This document shows positions 1-7,017 of a stretch of 9,881 nucleotides of DNA, piece after piece. The position numbers were made by a program, and so were the translations under genes. The notes below the pieces were generated by a model, which was given only the letters and a program-made list of their open reading frames with translations, did no database searches and was not told the DNA's origin. The stretch is from contig CABUDN010000098.1 in the NCBI GenBank assembly GCA_902490355.1, forward strand, positions 1 to 9,881. The letters run 5' to 3'. The stretch comes from an uncultured Oscillibacter sp. Its GTDB lineage: Bacteria; Bacillota; Clostridia; Oscillospirales; Oscillospiraceae. Each line of letters opens with the position of its first letter. The first letter of the stretch is position 1.

Positions 1-32
1 CAGAATACATTGGACTGTGCTGGATTTCCGCT

Positions 33-47
33 AACACCATAGGTGTT
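33..47. promoter_or_regulatory. 15-bp perfect palindrome upstream of the TRAP operon
   Basis: AACACC, ATA, GGTGTT form an inverted repeat with 6-bp perfect arms and a 3-bp centre, 46 bases before the first dctP. Size and position suit a dimeric regulator's operator. Its half-sites do not match the TTGGTnnnACCAA operator at 9692-9708, so a different regulator, or chance, is possible. I could not identify a convincing sigma70 promoter around it, and upstream sequence is cut by the window edge. Confidence 0.4.
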
Positions 48-92
48 CAATACAGAAAACAGGAGAAATGAAGAAAAAAGGAGTAAAGAATG

Positions 93-1160
93 ATGAAGAA
101 GTTTTTATCTCTGGTCCTCGTTCTTGGTCTGAGCGCTGCTTTGCTTGCCGGCTGCGGTGGTTCCAGCAACGAGGAACCCGCTGGTGACAGCGGGGAATCC
201 GGCGGTGATGCCAGTGGATATGACACGCTGAACATCATCGCAGCTCACGGCGCCGCGGAAACCACTTCCGAGAACCTCAGCTTCCTGAAGTTTGAAGAAT
301 TGATTGAAGAGCGCTCCGGCGGTGCTGTCACCGTGGATCTGTATCCCAACCAGCAGCTGGGCGGTGACCGCGAGTACACTGAGGCTGCAACCCAGGGCAA
401 CGTGACCATGGGCGGTCCCTCTACGGCCAACATCGCACCTTTTGTCCCCGCGCTGAACGCTTTCGAAACTCCCTTCCTGTTCTCCGATCGTGAAACCGCG
501 TATGCGGCACTGGACAGTGAGGCTGGTCAGGCTCTGCTGGATTCCCTGGAATCCGCTGGACTCAAGGGTCTGGGCTATTTCGAAAACGGCTTCCGTCAGC
601 TCACCTGCAACAAGGAGATCAACTCCCTGGAGGATCTGAAGGGTCTGAAGATCCGCGTTATGGAAAACGAGATTCACCTGGCAATTTGGACCGCTCTGGG
701 TGCCAACCCTGGTCCTTTGGCCTTCGGCGAGCTGTACACGGCTCTGCAGCAGAAGTCCTTCGATGCTCAGGAGAACCCCGCTGAGCTGATCTACAACACC
801 AAGTTCTACGAGGTGCAGGATCACGTCTATCTGACCAACCACATCTACACCCCCTACATCATCTTCATGAATCTGGACGTTTGGAACAGCCTGAACGAGC
901 AGACTCAGCAGCTGATTCAGGAGTGCATGGATGAAGCGGTTGCCTATTGCCGTGAAATCTGCGAAGAGAACGAGCAGGCTTGCTTCGATGCCATCAACGA
1001 CTCCGGCGTCAGCCAGACCTATGAAGTCAGCGAGGATCTGCACAATGAAATGGTGCAGGCCTGCACGGATGCTGGCATCTATGATCTGGTCATTGAAAAG
1101 GCCGGCGGTACTTATGCGGAAGACCTGTGGGCCGCTGCTGGCTTCACTCCTGCCGCCTGA
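93..1160 (+). CDS. dctP: TRAP transporter solute-binding lipoprotein, DctP family (copy 1)
   Basis: Extracytoplasmic substrate-binding subunit of a tripartite Na+-coupled (TRAP) importer; it captures an organic acid and delivers it to DctQM. The 355-residue protein has a Lys-Lys N-terminus, a hydrophobic core and the lipobox LLAGC with lipidated Cys21, then a Gly/Ser/Glu linker to about residue 42 and the DctP fold. The family motifs NGFR (Arg168) and KGLKIRV (Arg188, the arginine that normally salt-bridges the substrate carboxylate) are present, as is FDAQENP followed by KFYEVQDHVYLTNH. Two ATGs are adjacent (90 and 93). Site AAGGAG at 78-83 suits either; 93 is preferred because the paralogue downstream then aligns without gaps from residue 1. 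The ligand cannot be read from sequence; clustering with a hydroxyacid dehydrogenase suggests lactate or a similar 2-hydroxy or 2-oxo acid. The mature part has six further cysteines (172, 278, 286, 290, 297, 324), which is many for an exported protein. Confidence 0.93.
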   Translation: MKKFLSLVLVLGLSAALLAGCGGSSNEEPAGDSGESGGDASGYDTLNIIAAHGAAETTSENLSFLKFEELIEERSGGAVTVDLYPNQQLGGDREYTEAATQGNVTMGGPSTANIAPFVPALNAFETPFLFSDRETAYAALDSEAGQALLDSLESAGLKGLGYFENGFRQLTCNKEINSLEDLKGLKIRVMENEIHLAIWTALGANPGPLAFGELYTALQQKSFDAQENPAELIYNTKFYEVQDHVYLTNHIYTPYIIFMNLDVWNSLNEQTQQLIQECMDEAVAYCREICEENEQACFDAINDSGVSQTYEVSEDLHNEMVQACTDAGIYDLVIEKAGGTYAEDLWAAAGFTPAA

Positions 1161-1255
1161 TTCATTCTTTTTCCCCCAACGTTCCCCCATCAATAATGCG
1201 CAATTCCAATCAAACCATCCTTGGATGGCATGAACAAAATGGAGATTAGAAGATT
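1161..1255 (+). other. dctP-dctP spacer with small stem-loop
   Basis: This 95-base spacer contains CCATCC (1215-1220) and GGATGG (1223-1228), able to form a short hairpin just before the ribosome site GGAG at 1241-1244 of the second dctP. There is no T-run after it, so it is not a terminator. It could mark an mRNA processing point or be incidental. No promoter for the second copy is evident, so the two genes are probably cotranscribed. Confidence 0.35.
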
Positions 1256-2317
1256 ATGAAAAAGTTTCTTTCCCTGATCCTGGTTCTGGGCCTGAGCGCC
1301 ACCCTGCTGGCTGGCTGCGGCGGTTCCAACAGCTCCTCCGACACCGGTGATTCCGGCGAGACTGCAAGCAACGACTCCGGCTACGACACCCTGAACATTA
1401 TCGCTGCCCACGGCGCGACCGAGGCTGTTGCCGAGCACGCTGCCTTTGTGAAGTTCAAGGAGCTGGTGGAAGAGCGTTCCGGCGGTTCCGTCACCGTGGA
1501 TATCTATCCCAACCAGCAGCTGGGCGGTGACCGTGAGTACACCGAGTCCTGCGTGCAGGGCAACGTGACCATGGGCGGCCCCTCCACCGCTGCCATTGCC
1601 GCTCTGTGCCCCTCCCTCAACGCCTTTGAGACGCCCTTCCTGTTCTCTGATTATGAGACTGCCCGTGCTACCATGAAGAGCGACGCCGGCAAGGCTCTGC
1701 TGGCTTCCATGGAGTCCGCCGGTCTGAAGGGCCTGGGCTACTTCGAGAACGGCTTCCGGAACCTGACCTGCAACAAGGAAATTAACACCCTGGCTGACAT
1801 GAAGGGCCTGAAGATCCGCGTCATGGAGAACGAGATCCATCTGGCCATCTGGACCGCCCTGGGCACCAACCCCTCTCCCCTGGCCTTCGGTGAGCTGTAC
1901 ACCGCTCTGCAGCAGGGCGCATTCGACGCTGAGGAGAACCCCCTGGAGCAGATCTACAACACCAAGTTCCAGGAAGTGCAGGATCACGTCTATCTGACCC
2001 AGCACATCTACACTCCCTATGTCGTCTACATGAACCTGGACATCTGGAACGGCCTGAACGAGCAGACCCAGCAGCTGATTCAGGAGTGCATGGATGAGGC
2101 TGTGGAGTACAACTACACCCTGTGCGACGAGAACAACCAGAAGTGCATCGACGGCATCAACAACTCCGGCATGAGCCAGGTCTATGAGGTCAGCGACGAG
2201 CTGCATCAGGAGATGGTCCAGGCCTGCACCGACGCCGGCGTGTATGACAAGATCATCGAGGCCGCTGGCGGCACCTATGCCCAGGATCTGTGGGCCGCTG
2301 CTGGTTTCGAGTATTAA
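1256..2317 (+). CDS. dctP: TRAP transporter solute-binding lipoprotein, DctP family (copy 2)
   Basis: Second binding protein of the same importer, 353 residues, with signal peptide and lipobox LLAGC (Cys21), a Ser/Asp/Gly linker and the DctP fold. By hand count about 270 of 353 positions are identical to copy 1 (about 76%) with no gaps. Arg168, Arg188, the ENEIHLAIWTALG segment and ENPLEQIYNTKF are retained, so both copies should bind related carboxylates. Differences cluster in the linker, around residues 54-66, 98-100, 113-120 and 284-300, and at the extreme C-terminus. Codons are more uniformly GC-ending than in copy 1, although some stretches are nearly identical in DNA (about 890-935 against 2056-2101). 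Ribosome site GGAG at 1241-1244 sits 11 bases before ATG. Cysteines at 172, 278, 290, 297 and 324 are shared with copy 1; Cys99 and Cys118 are unique. Confidence 0.93.
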   Translation: MKKFLSLILVLGLSATLLAGCGGSNSSSDTGDSGETASNDSGYDTLNIIAAHGATEAVAEHAAFVKFKELVEERSGGSVTVDIYPNQQLGGDREYTESCVQGNVTMGGPSTAAIAALCPSLNAFETPFLFSDYETARATMKSDAGKALLASMESAGLKGLGYFENGFRNLTCNKEINTLADMKGLKIRVMENEIHLAIWTALGTNPSPLAFGELYTALQQGAFDAEENPLEQIYNTKFQEVQDHVYLTQHIYTPYVVYMNLDIWNGLNEQTQQLIQECMDEAVEYNYTLCDENNQKCIDGINNSGMSQVYEVSDELHQEMVQACTDAGVYDKIIEAAGGTYAQDLWAAAGFEY

Positions 2318-2352
2318 GAAAACCCCTGTACGCAGGTTTGAAGCGGCTTTAT

Positions 2353-2389
2353 GGGAAGAGACTGCCAGGTTGATTGGCAGTCTCTTCCC
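2353..2389 (+). other. Perfect 15-bp stem-loop between dctP2 and dctQ
   Basis: GGGAAGAGACTGCCA (2353-2367) is the exact reverse complement of TGGCAGTCTCTTCCC (2375-2389), leaving a 7-base loop. No T-run follows on either strand, so it is not a standard terminator. It lies 35 bases after the dctP2 stop and 75 before dctQ. Position and strength suggest a 3' mRNA-stabilising or processing element that lets binding proteins be made in excess over membrane subunits, as known for binding-protein genes of other importers. A weaker imperfect hairpin (AAACCCCTG pairing with CAGGTTT, about 2319-2339) lies just before it. Confidence 0.75.
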
Positions 2390-2464
2390 GGATAATAGGC
2401 CCGTGTTAAATTTGCGTTAATAGCGAGAAAGTAGAGATTAAAAGAAAGGTGGTCAGCTAAGGGA

Positions 2465-2947
2465 ATGAAAGTCTTAAAGTTTCTCGATGAGAACCTGGAA
2501 AAGATGCTCTGCGTCGTTTTCCTGGCGCTGATGAGCATCATCATCGTGCTGCAGGTCTTCTTCCGTTACGTTTTGAACAACTCACTCTCCTGGTCCGAGG
2601 AGCTGGCACGTTATCTGTTTATCTGGATGATTTACGTCGGCATCAGCTATGGTGTCAAGCTGGATAAGCACATCTGCGTGGACGCTGTGTATACCTTCAT
2701 GCCCAAGGGCATCAAGAGAGGATATGCCATTGTGGCTTATGTCCTGTTCCTGATCTTCGCCGTAGCCATTATCTATTATGGTATCCTGGTGGTCGGCATG
2801 CAGATTACCAGCGGTCAGGTCTCTCCCGCTATGGGCCTGCCCATGCAGTACGTCTATGTGGCACCTGTGGTGGGCATGATTTTGACCGTCATTCGTCTGG
2901 TGCAGAAGATTTACTACGCCGTTACGGCGAAGGAATGGGAATCTTGA
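2465..2947 (+). CDS. dctQ: TRAP transporter small membrane subunit DctQ
   Basis: Small integral membrane subunit of the TRAP importer, 160 residues, typical for the family. Four hydrophobic segments are visible at about residues 13-35, 48-66, 87-110 and 127-147. The family signature follows the first helix: VLQVFFRYVLNN (28-39), then SWSEELARYLFIW (42-54). It docks with DctM and helps recruit the loaded binding protein. The likely ribosome site is AAAGGTGG ending at 2452, 12 bases before ATG, preceded by the strong stem-loop at 2353-2389. It ends 20 bases before dctM, so the two are surely cotranscribed. Confidence 0.93.
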   Translation: MKVLKFLDENLEKMLCVVFLALMSIIIVLQVFFRYVLNNSLSWSEELARYLFIWMIYVGISYGVKLDKHICVDAVYTFMPKGIKRGYAIVAYVLFLIFAVAIIYYGILVVGMQITSGQVSPAMGLPMQYVYVAPVVGMILTVIRLVQKIYYAVTAKEWES

Positions 2948-2967
2948 GAGAGGAGAAATAAGAAGTT

Positions 2968-4251
2968 ATGGAAGTTGCTATTCTGTTTGGAAGCTTCGCG
3001 CTTCTGCTGATTCTCCGCGTGCCTATCGGCATCTCTCTGGGTATGTCCAGCCTGATCGCAATTTTGACCAGCGGAGTTGTGCAGCCTACTTACTTGGCGC
3101 AGGGTCTGGTGACCGGCGCTGACTCGTTCCCCCTGATGGCCGTGCCGTTTTTCGTGCTGGCCGGCGAGCTGATGGCAACCGGCGGTATTTCCCGTCGTCT
3201 GCTCAACATCGCCGATGCATTCCTGGGCCGGAAATACGGCGGCCTGGCACTGGTCACCGTTGTGGCCTGCATGTTCTTCGCTGCTATCTCCGGTTCCGGC
3301 CCGGCTACCGTGGCTGCTATCGGCGGTCTGACCATCCCCAGCATGCTCAAGCAGGGCTATGACAAGAACTTCTCCAGCGCTATGACCGCTGCTGCCGGTT
3401 CCATCGGCGTCATCATCCCCCCCTCCATCCCCATGGTTATGTACTGCGTGGCTACCGGCGCTTCCGTGGGTGCCCTGTTCATGGCCGGCTTCCTGCCCGG
3501 CATCCTGATCGGTGTCTCCCTGTGCCTGTACAGCAGCTTCTACTGCAAGAAGCACGGCTACATCAATAAGGACGCCGCTCCCTTCTCCTGGGGCAACGTC
3601 GGCTATGCTTTGAAGGATGGCGTTTGGGCCCTGCTGGTCCCCGTCATCATCCTGGGCGGCATCTATGGCGGTATCTTCACCCCCACCGAAGCCGCTGCCG
3701 TGGCTGTGGCTTATGGTCTCGTGGTTGGTCTGTTTGTCTATCGTGACCTGAAGCTCAAGGATCTGTATCGGATCTTTGCCAGCGCTGCGCTGACCACCGC
3801 CACCATCCTGATCATCCTGGGCACCGCTACCACCTTCGGCCGGATCCTGACCCTGGAGCGCGTCCCCATGCTGATCGCCGACTTCTTCGAGTCTGTCACG
3901 GACAGCCGCATTGTGCTGCTGATGCTCATCAACATCCTGCTGCTGATCGTCGGCTGCTTCATGGAGACCAACGCCGCCATCATCATCCTTGCCCCCATCT
4001 TCCTGCCCATCGTGGAGGCTATGGGTGTCGACGCCGTCCACTTCGGCATCATCATGGTGGTGAACCTGGCCATCGGCTTCGTGACTCCTCCCTTGGGCGT
4101 CAACCTGTTCGTTGCCTGCAACGTGGCCAACGCCAAGCTGGAGCAGATCTGCAAGGGCATTGTTCCCATCCTGGGCGTCATGATTCTGGACTTGCTGCTC
4201 ATCACCTATTGGGAGCCCCTGTCCATGTTCCTGCCCAACCTCATGTACTAA
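2968..4251 (+). CDS. dctM: TRAP transporter large permease subunit DctM
   Basis: Transport-catalysing subunit of the TRAP importer, which couples organic-acid uptake to Na+. At 427 residues it has the usual length, with about a dozen hydrophobic helices. Family motifs occur in order: FFVLAGELM (61-69), SGSGPATVAAIGG (108-120), GVIIPPSIPM (147-156), GIFTPTEAAA (235-244), METNAAIIILAP (332-343) and GFVTPPLGVNLF (370-381). The paired PPS and TPP/TPTEA motifs mark the two inverted halves that hold the ion and substrate sites. Ribosome site AGGAG is at 2951-2955. It is the last gene of the + strand operon; a terminator follows within 25 bases. Not a fused QM protein, and not the much larger TAXI-type fusion. 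Confidence 0.95.
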   Translation: MEVAILFGSFALLLILRVPIGISLGMSSLIAILTSGVVQPTYLAQGLVTGADSFPLMAVPFFVLAGELMATGGISRRLLNIADAFLGRKYGGLALVTVVACMFFAAISGSGPATVAAIGGLTIPSMLKQGYDKNFSSAMTAAAGSIGVIIPPSIPMVMYCVATGASVGALFMAGFLPGILIGVSLCLYSSFYCKKHGYINKDAAPFSWGNVGYALKDGVWALLVPVIILGGIYGGIFTPTEAAAVAVAYGLVVGLFVYRDLKLKDLYRIFASAALTTATILIILGTATTFGRILTLERVPMLIADFFESVTDSRIVLLMLINILLLIVGCFMETNAAIIILAPIFLPIVEAMGVDAVHFGIIMVVNLAIGFVTPPLGVNLFVACNVANAKLEQICKGIVPILGVMILDLLLITYWEPLSMFLPNLMY

Positions 4252-4274
4252 GAGGGATTTCTCTCGAATGTTTT

Positions 4275-4312
4275 ACACCCGGGAACGAGTTTCGTTCCCG
4301 GGTGTCTTTTTT
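4275..4312 (+). terminator. Intrinsic terminator of the TRAP operon
   Basis: ACACCCGGGAACGA (4275-4288) pairs perfectly with TCGTTCCCGGGTGT (4292-4305) around a 3-base GTT loop, followed by CTTTTTT. This is a textbook rho-independent terminator 24 bases after the dctM stop. On the opposite strand no T-run follows, so it acts on the + strand only. Confidence 0.93.
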
Positions 4313-4354
4313 GCTTCTTTCGTCCCTCCCTTTTTTATGTCCGGACAAACCAAA

Positions 4355-4386
4355 GCGGGCCGTGAATGGCAAGTTTCACGGCCCGC
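4355..4386 (-). terminator. Intrinsic terminator after the FadR-type regulator
   Basis: GCGGGCCGTGAA (4355-4366) and TTCACGGCCCGC (4375-4386) form a perfect 12-bp stem with an 8-base loop. Read on the - strand it is followed by TTTGGTTTGT, a moderate T-rich tail, and it lies 36 bases past the regulator's stop. It faces the TRAP terminator across about 42 bases, insulating the convergent operons. Confidence 0.75.
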
Positions 4387-4422
4387 AAAGGGGGAGAGAG
4401 AACAAAAGGATTTTCTTCTTTA

Positions 4423-5148
4423 CTACAGCTGGACGGACCGGCTCCGGACCTCCAGACGCTGGTTGACCAAGGCAAAATGCTCATCAATGGCAGCATATCC
4501 GCCATCCACATCTTTTTCCAGAATACTCTGTACAATGCGGCGGTGAGCCGACTGCAGCTTTTTACGCCGGCCTTCTTCCGACATAATATCCATGCGCAGA
4601 TCCGCAATAAAACGATCCATCACGTCGGAGAGTGCATTGAGAATTTCCACGAACAGTGTGTTTCCGGAAGCGCGGGCCACTGTATAGTGCAGCTTCTTAT
4701 CCAGAAGCACATTGTCCTCTTCGCTCAAACCCAGGTCCAACCGGGAAATAATGGCCTGAAGTTCCGTCAGATCCACATCGGTCGCGTTTTCCACCGCCAA
4801 CGCGAAGGCATGCTTCTCAATGGCATACCGCAGCTGACTGACTTGTTGGAAGCTCAGTTCCTTCAACAGGAACATAATGGACATGGTCTCCACCAGGGAG
4901 CTTTCAAAATTACCGGCAATAAAATGGCCGGCGCCCTGGGTGCTGACCGTCGTCCCCATGATCTCCAGAATACGCAGAGCCTCCCGAACAGAATTGCGTC
5001 CTACATTCAGCTGCTCTGCCAGCGCACGTTCCGATGGAAGCCGGGAACCGATTCGCAGATTGCCGACGCGGATTTCCTGCTTGATATAATCGATCACCCG
5101 AACATACGCCCGTTGGGATTCCTGCGTCTTGCTGCTATTTTCCTGCAT
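4423..5148 (-). CDS. GntR-family transcriptional regulator, FadR/FCD subfamily
   Basis: DNA-binding repressor or activator with an acid-sensing domain, 241 residues. An N-terminal winged helix-turn-helix spans about 12-80: LPSERALAEQLNVGRNSVR (37-55), then a wing with TQGAGHFI (70-77). The all-helical FCD domain (about 100-235) carries the usual metal-ligand set: Asp150 and His154 in DKKLHYTVARASGN, His202 in AHRRIV and His224 in DEHFALV. FCD domains typically bind a carboxylate through this metal. Start: ATG at 5148 has GGAGG four bases upstream, while ATG at 5163 has no ribosome site. The palindrome at 9692-9708 is of the FadR/LldR type, so this protein probably controls the dehydrogenase-ETF genes in response to their substrate. 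It is separated from etfA by a stem-loop with a T-rich tail. An LldR/LctA-like role is likely but not proven. Confidence 0.9.
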   Translation of the reverse strand: MQENSSKTQESQRAYVRVIDYIKQEIRVGNLRIGSRLPSERALAEQLNVGRNSVREALRILEIMGTTVSTQGAGHFIAGNFESSLVETMSIMFLLKELSFQQVSQLRYAIEKHAFALAVENATDVDLTELQAIISRLDLGLSEEDNVLLDKKLHYTVARASGNTLFVEILNALSDVMDRFIADLRMDIMSEEGRRKKLQSAHRRIVQSILEKDVDGGYAAIDEHFALVNQRLEVRSRSVQL

Positions 5149-5166
5149 ACTTCCTCCGATCATTAC

Positions 5167-5214
5167 GCCAAAATAATAGAAAGCAGGCCCGGGGGCTCCC
5201 CCCTGGGCCCTGCT
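5167..5214 (-). terminator. Terminator-like stem-loop between etfA and the regulator gene
   Basis: On the - strand, AGCAGGGCCCAGGGGG and CCCCCGGGCCTGCT form a 14-bp stem with two single-base bulges and a GAG loop (5214-5182), followed directly by TTTCTATTATTTT. It lies 15 bases after the etfA stop and before the regulator's ribosome site. It probably stops most transcripts after etfA, leaving low read-through into the regulator. TATTAT inside the tail (5178-5173) resembles a -10 box but lacks a recognisable -35. Confidence 0.7.
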
Positions 5215-5229
5215 CCCGTCAAATTCTTC

Positions 5230-6183
5230 TCAGCTCTTGCGCGCCTTGATCTCTTCGATCATCAGCGGCAGGATATCCATGACATTGCCCACAATGCCCA
5301 CATCTGCCACGTCAAAAATCGGTGCGTCCTCGTCCTTGTTGATGGCCACAATGTAGCCGGAGCCGGACATACCGGAGACATGCTGCATGGCGCCGGAAAT
5401 GCCGCAGGCAATATACAGCTTGGGCGCCACGATCTTGCCGGACTGGCCCACCTGATGGTTCCGGGGCACCCAGCCGTCTTCAATGGCGGGACGGCTGGCG
5501 CCGACCACACCGCCCAGCAGCTCTGCCAGGTCACGGACCAGCTGGAAATTCTCCGCGCTGCCCATGCCGCGGCCGCCGGCCACGATCACTTCGGCGTCTT
5601 CCAGGTTGACGCTCTCGCTGAGCTCCTGGACCGCTTCCTTAATGACGGCCTTCAAGGCGCTGTCGGCCACGGTCTCTTCCGTCACCGGCACCGTACGGCC
5701 GGCAACCTCCTCGGGCTTGCCGAAGGTTCCGGAGCGGACCGTAACCACTGCACCGGCACCGGCATCCACGTTCTCCTGCAGGGAGCCGCCATACACGGAG
5801 CGGACCCAGGAACCGTCCTCTGCCAGAGCCATGGCGTCGGTCACGCAGCCGGCGCCCACGCGGGCAGCCACGCGGGCAGCCAGCTCCTTGCCGTCCCGGC
5901 CGGAGCCCAGCAGCAGGGCAGAAGCCTCTGCGCGCTGATACAGGGTGGTGAGAATTTCCGTATAGCGATCAGCCTGATAGCTGTCAGCAGCCACATGCAC
6001 CACTTCATCGGCGCCATAAGCGGCAGCAGCACCGGCAGCAGCGGCACTGCCAATGAGGACGGCCGTCACGTTCTTACCGGTCTTGGCCGCCAGCTGACGG
6101 GCGGCATTGAGCGCTTCCAGGGAGACCTTGATCACCTGATCTTCTGCGGTCTCCAGATAAACCAAAATCGTCTGCTTTTCCAT
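5230..6183 (-). CDS. etfA: Electron transfer flavoprotein, alpha subunit
   Basis: Alpha subunit of the ETF heterodimer; it binds the electron-shuttling FAD and passes electrons between flavin dehydrogenases and their partner. The 317-residue protein has an N-terminal nucleotide-fold domain (about 1-185) and a C-terminal FAD domain with all hallmarks: GGRGMG (203-208), GASRPAIEDGW (228-238, Arg231), GQSGKIVAPKLYIA (246-259), GISGAMQH (261-268), INKDEDAPIF (281-290) and DVADVGIVGN (291-300). No Cys-rich ferredoxin-like N-terminal extension is present, unlike EtfA/LctC of some acetogen ETF complexes. It begins 12 bases after the etfB stop, with GGGGGA as ribosome site, so the subunits are translationally close. 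Partners encoded alongside are an acyl-CoA dehydrogenase and a GlcD-type hydroxyacid dehydrogenase. Confidence 0.96.
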   Translation of the reverse strand: MEKQTILVYLETAEDQVIKVSLEALNAARQLAAKTGKNVTAVLIGSAAAAGAAAAYGADEVVHVAADSYQADRYTEILTTLYQRAEASALLLGSGRDGKELAARVAARVGAGCVTDAMALAEDGSWVRSVYGGSLQENVDAGAGAVVTVRSGTFGKPEEVAGRTVPVTEETVADSALKAVIKEAVQELSESVNLEDAEVIVAGGRGMGSAENFQLVRDLAELLGGVVGASRPAIEDGWVPRNHQVGQSGKIVAPKLYIACGISGAMQHVSGMSGSGYIVAINKDEDAPIFDVADVGIVGNVMDILPLMIEEIKARKS

Positions 6184-6195
6184 GGTGCTTCCCCC

Positions 6196-6981
6196 TTAAA
6201 TGAGCTTCTGCCCGGCCATCAGTTCCATGGCACGGCGCACGGCCTCGGCGGCTTCCTTCTCCTGGATCTTCACGCCGCTCTGCCGCTGGAGAGGCGCGCT
6301 GAGCGCAACACGCCGAACCTTGGCGGCCTCAGGGCCAAACTTGCCGGCATCGGCTTCCACATCCGCCAGGGACAGATCCGTAATGGGCATCTTCCGTGCA
6401 GCCATCTTGCTCTTGATGGAGGGATAACGGGGCTCGTAATCCGGCTTGACAATGGTCACCACGCAGGGGCAGGGTGCCTCCACCACGCGGTAGCCATCCT
6501 CGGTCTCCTGCTTGGCGGAAATGCCGCCGTCCTTGGGCTCCAGGGCCAGGACATTGGTAATGACCGGCAGGCCCAGAAGCTCTGCTACCTGGGCACCCAC
6601 CTGGGCAGAAGACGCGTCGGTGGACTCACTGCCGCAGAAAATCACATCGAAGGGCTGCTCGCCGGCCTTCTTGGAGGCCTGGGCCAGCAGGTAGGCAATC
6701 CCCTGGGTGTCGCAGGCAGACTCGTCGGCCAGGCGGCAGGCCCGATCCGCACCCACAGCCAGGCAGCTGCGCAGGGCGGGGACTGCACCCTCGCCGCCCA
6801 CGGTCAGAACCGTGACGGAGCCGCCATGGGCTTCCTTGAAGCGGGCGGCCATTTCCAGGGCATAGGTGTCAAAGGCGTTGACCACGGGGGTGATCTCATC
6901 CAGCTTGGGGGTGCCGTCGGCGTTGAGGCCGACACTGACAGAATCGTCGGGCACCTGTTTGATACACACTAACAGTTCCAT
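6196..6981 (-). CDS. etfB: Electron transfer flavoprotein, beta subunit
   Basis: Beta subunit of the ETF heterodimer, 261 residues, normal length. It starts with the family opening MELLVCIKQVPDD and NAFDTYALE (35-43), and has LAVGADRACRLAD (74-86). The nucleotide-binding loop CGSESTDASSAQVG (116-129) is the segment that holds AMP in ordinary ETFs or a second FAD in bifurcating ones. The loop YPSIKSKMAARKMPI (186-200) corresponds to the one that docks onto acyl-CoA dehydrogenases. Whether this ETF bifurcates cannot be settled by eye: the common bifurcating-type loop reads D-G-D-T-A-Q-V-G, while here it is D-A-S-S-A-Q-V-G. Ribosome site AGGAG lies nine bases before ATG. A GC-rich hairpin lies in the 69-base gap after the acyl-CoA dehydrogenase gene. 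Confidence 0.95.
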   Translation of the reverse strand: MELLVCIKQVPDDSVSVGLNADGTPKLDEITPVVNAFDTYALEMAARFKEAHGGSVTVLTVGGEGAVPALRSCLAVGADRACRLADESACDTQGIAYLLAQASKKAGEQPFDVIFCGSESTDASSAQVGAQVAELLGLPVITNVLALEPKDGGISAKQETEDGYRVVEAPCPCVVTIVKPDYEPRYPSIKSKMAARKMPITDLSLADVEADAGKFGPEAAKVRRVALSAPLQRQSGVKIQEKEAAEAVRRAMELMAGQKLI

Positions 6982-7017
6982 GTTTCGTTACTCCTATTTC
7001 CGTATGAATCACAGGCA

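Noticed and set aside
1..89. Sigma70 promoter for the TRAP operon
   Set aside because: TTGGAC at 10-15 was considered as a -35, but no acceptable -10 lies at proper spacing; the promoter may be left of the window.
68..92. ATG at 68 as an upstream leader peptide or alternative dctP start
   Set aside because: It is out of frame with dctP, and AGGAG lies only two bases before it, too close for normal initiation; the frame has no recognisable content.
105..4041. Long - strand open frames (338-375 codons) opposite the dctP genes and dctM
   Set aside because: They are antisense shadows. The two opposite the dctP copies resemble each other only because the sense genes are paralogues.
4338..4347. 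10-bp palindrome TGTCCGGACA between the convergent terminators
   Set aside because: It is short, lies between terminators where no promoter is expected, and is probably chance or part of the terminator tail region.
4366..6972. 868-codon open frame on the + strand opposite the regulator, etfA and etfB
   Set aside because: It is antisense to three clear genes and crosses their boundaries. Its His/Gly/Ala/Gln-rich translation has no domain sense. Codon bias in the true genes removes stops from this frame.
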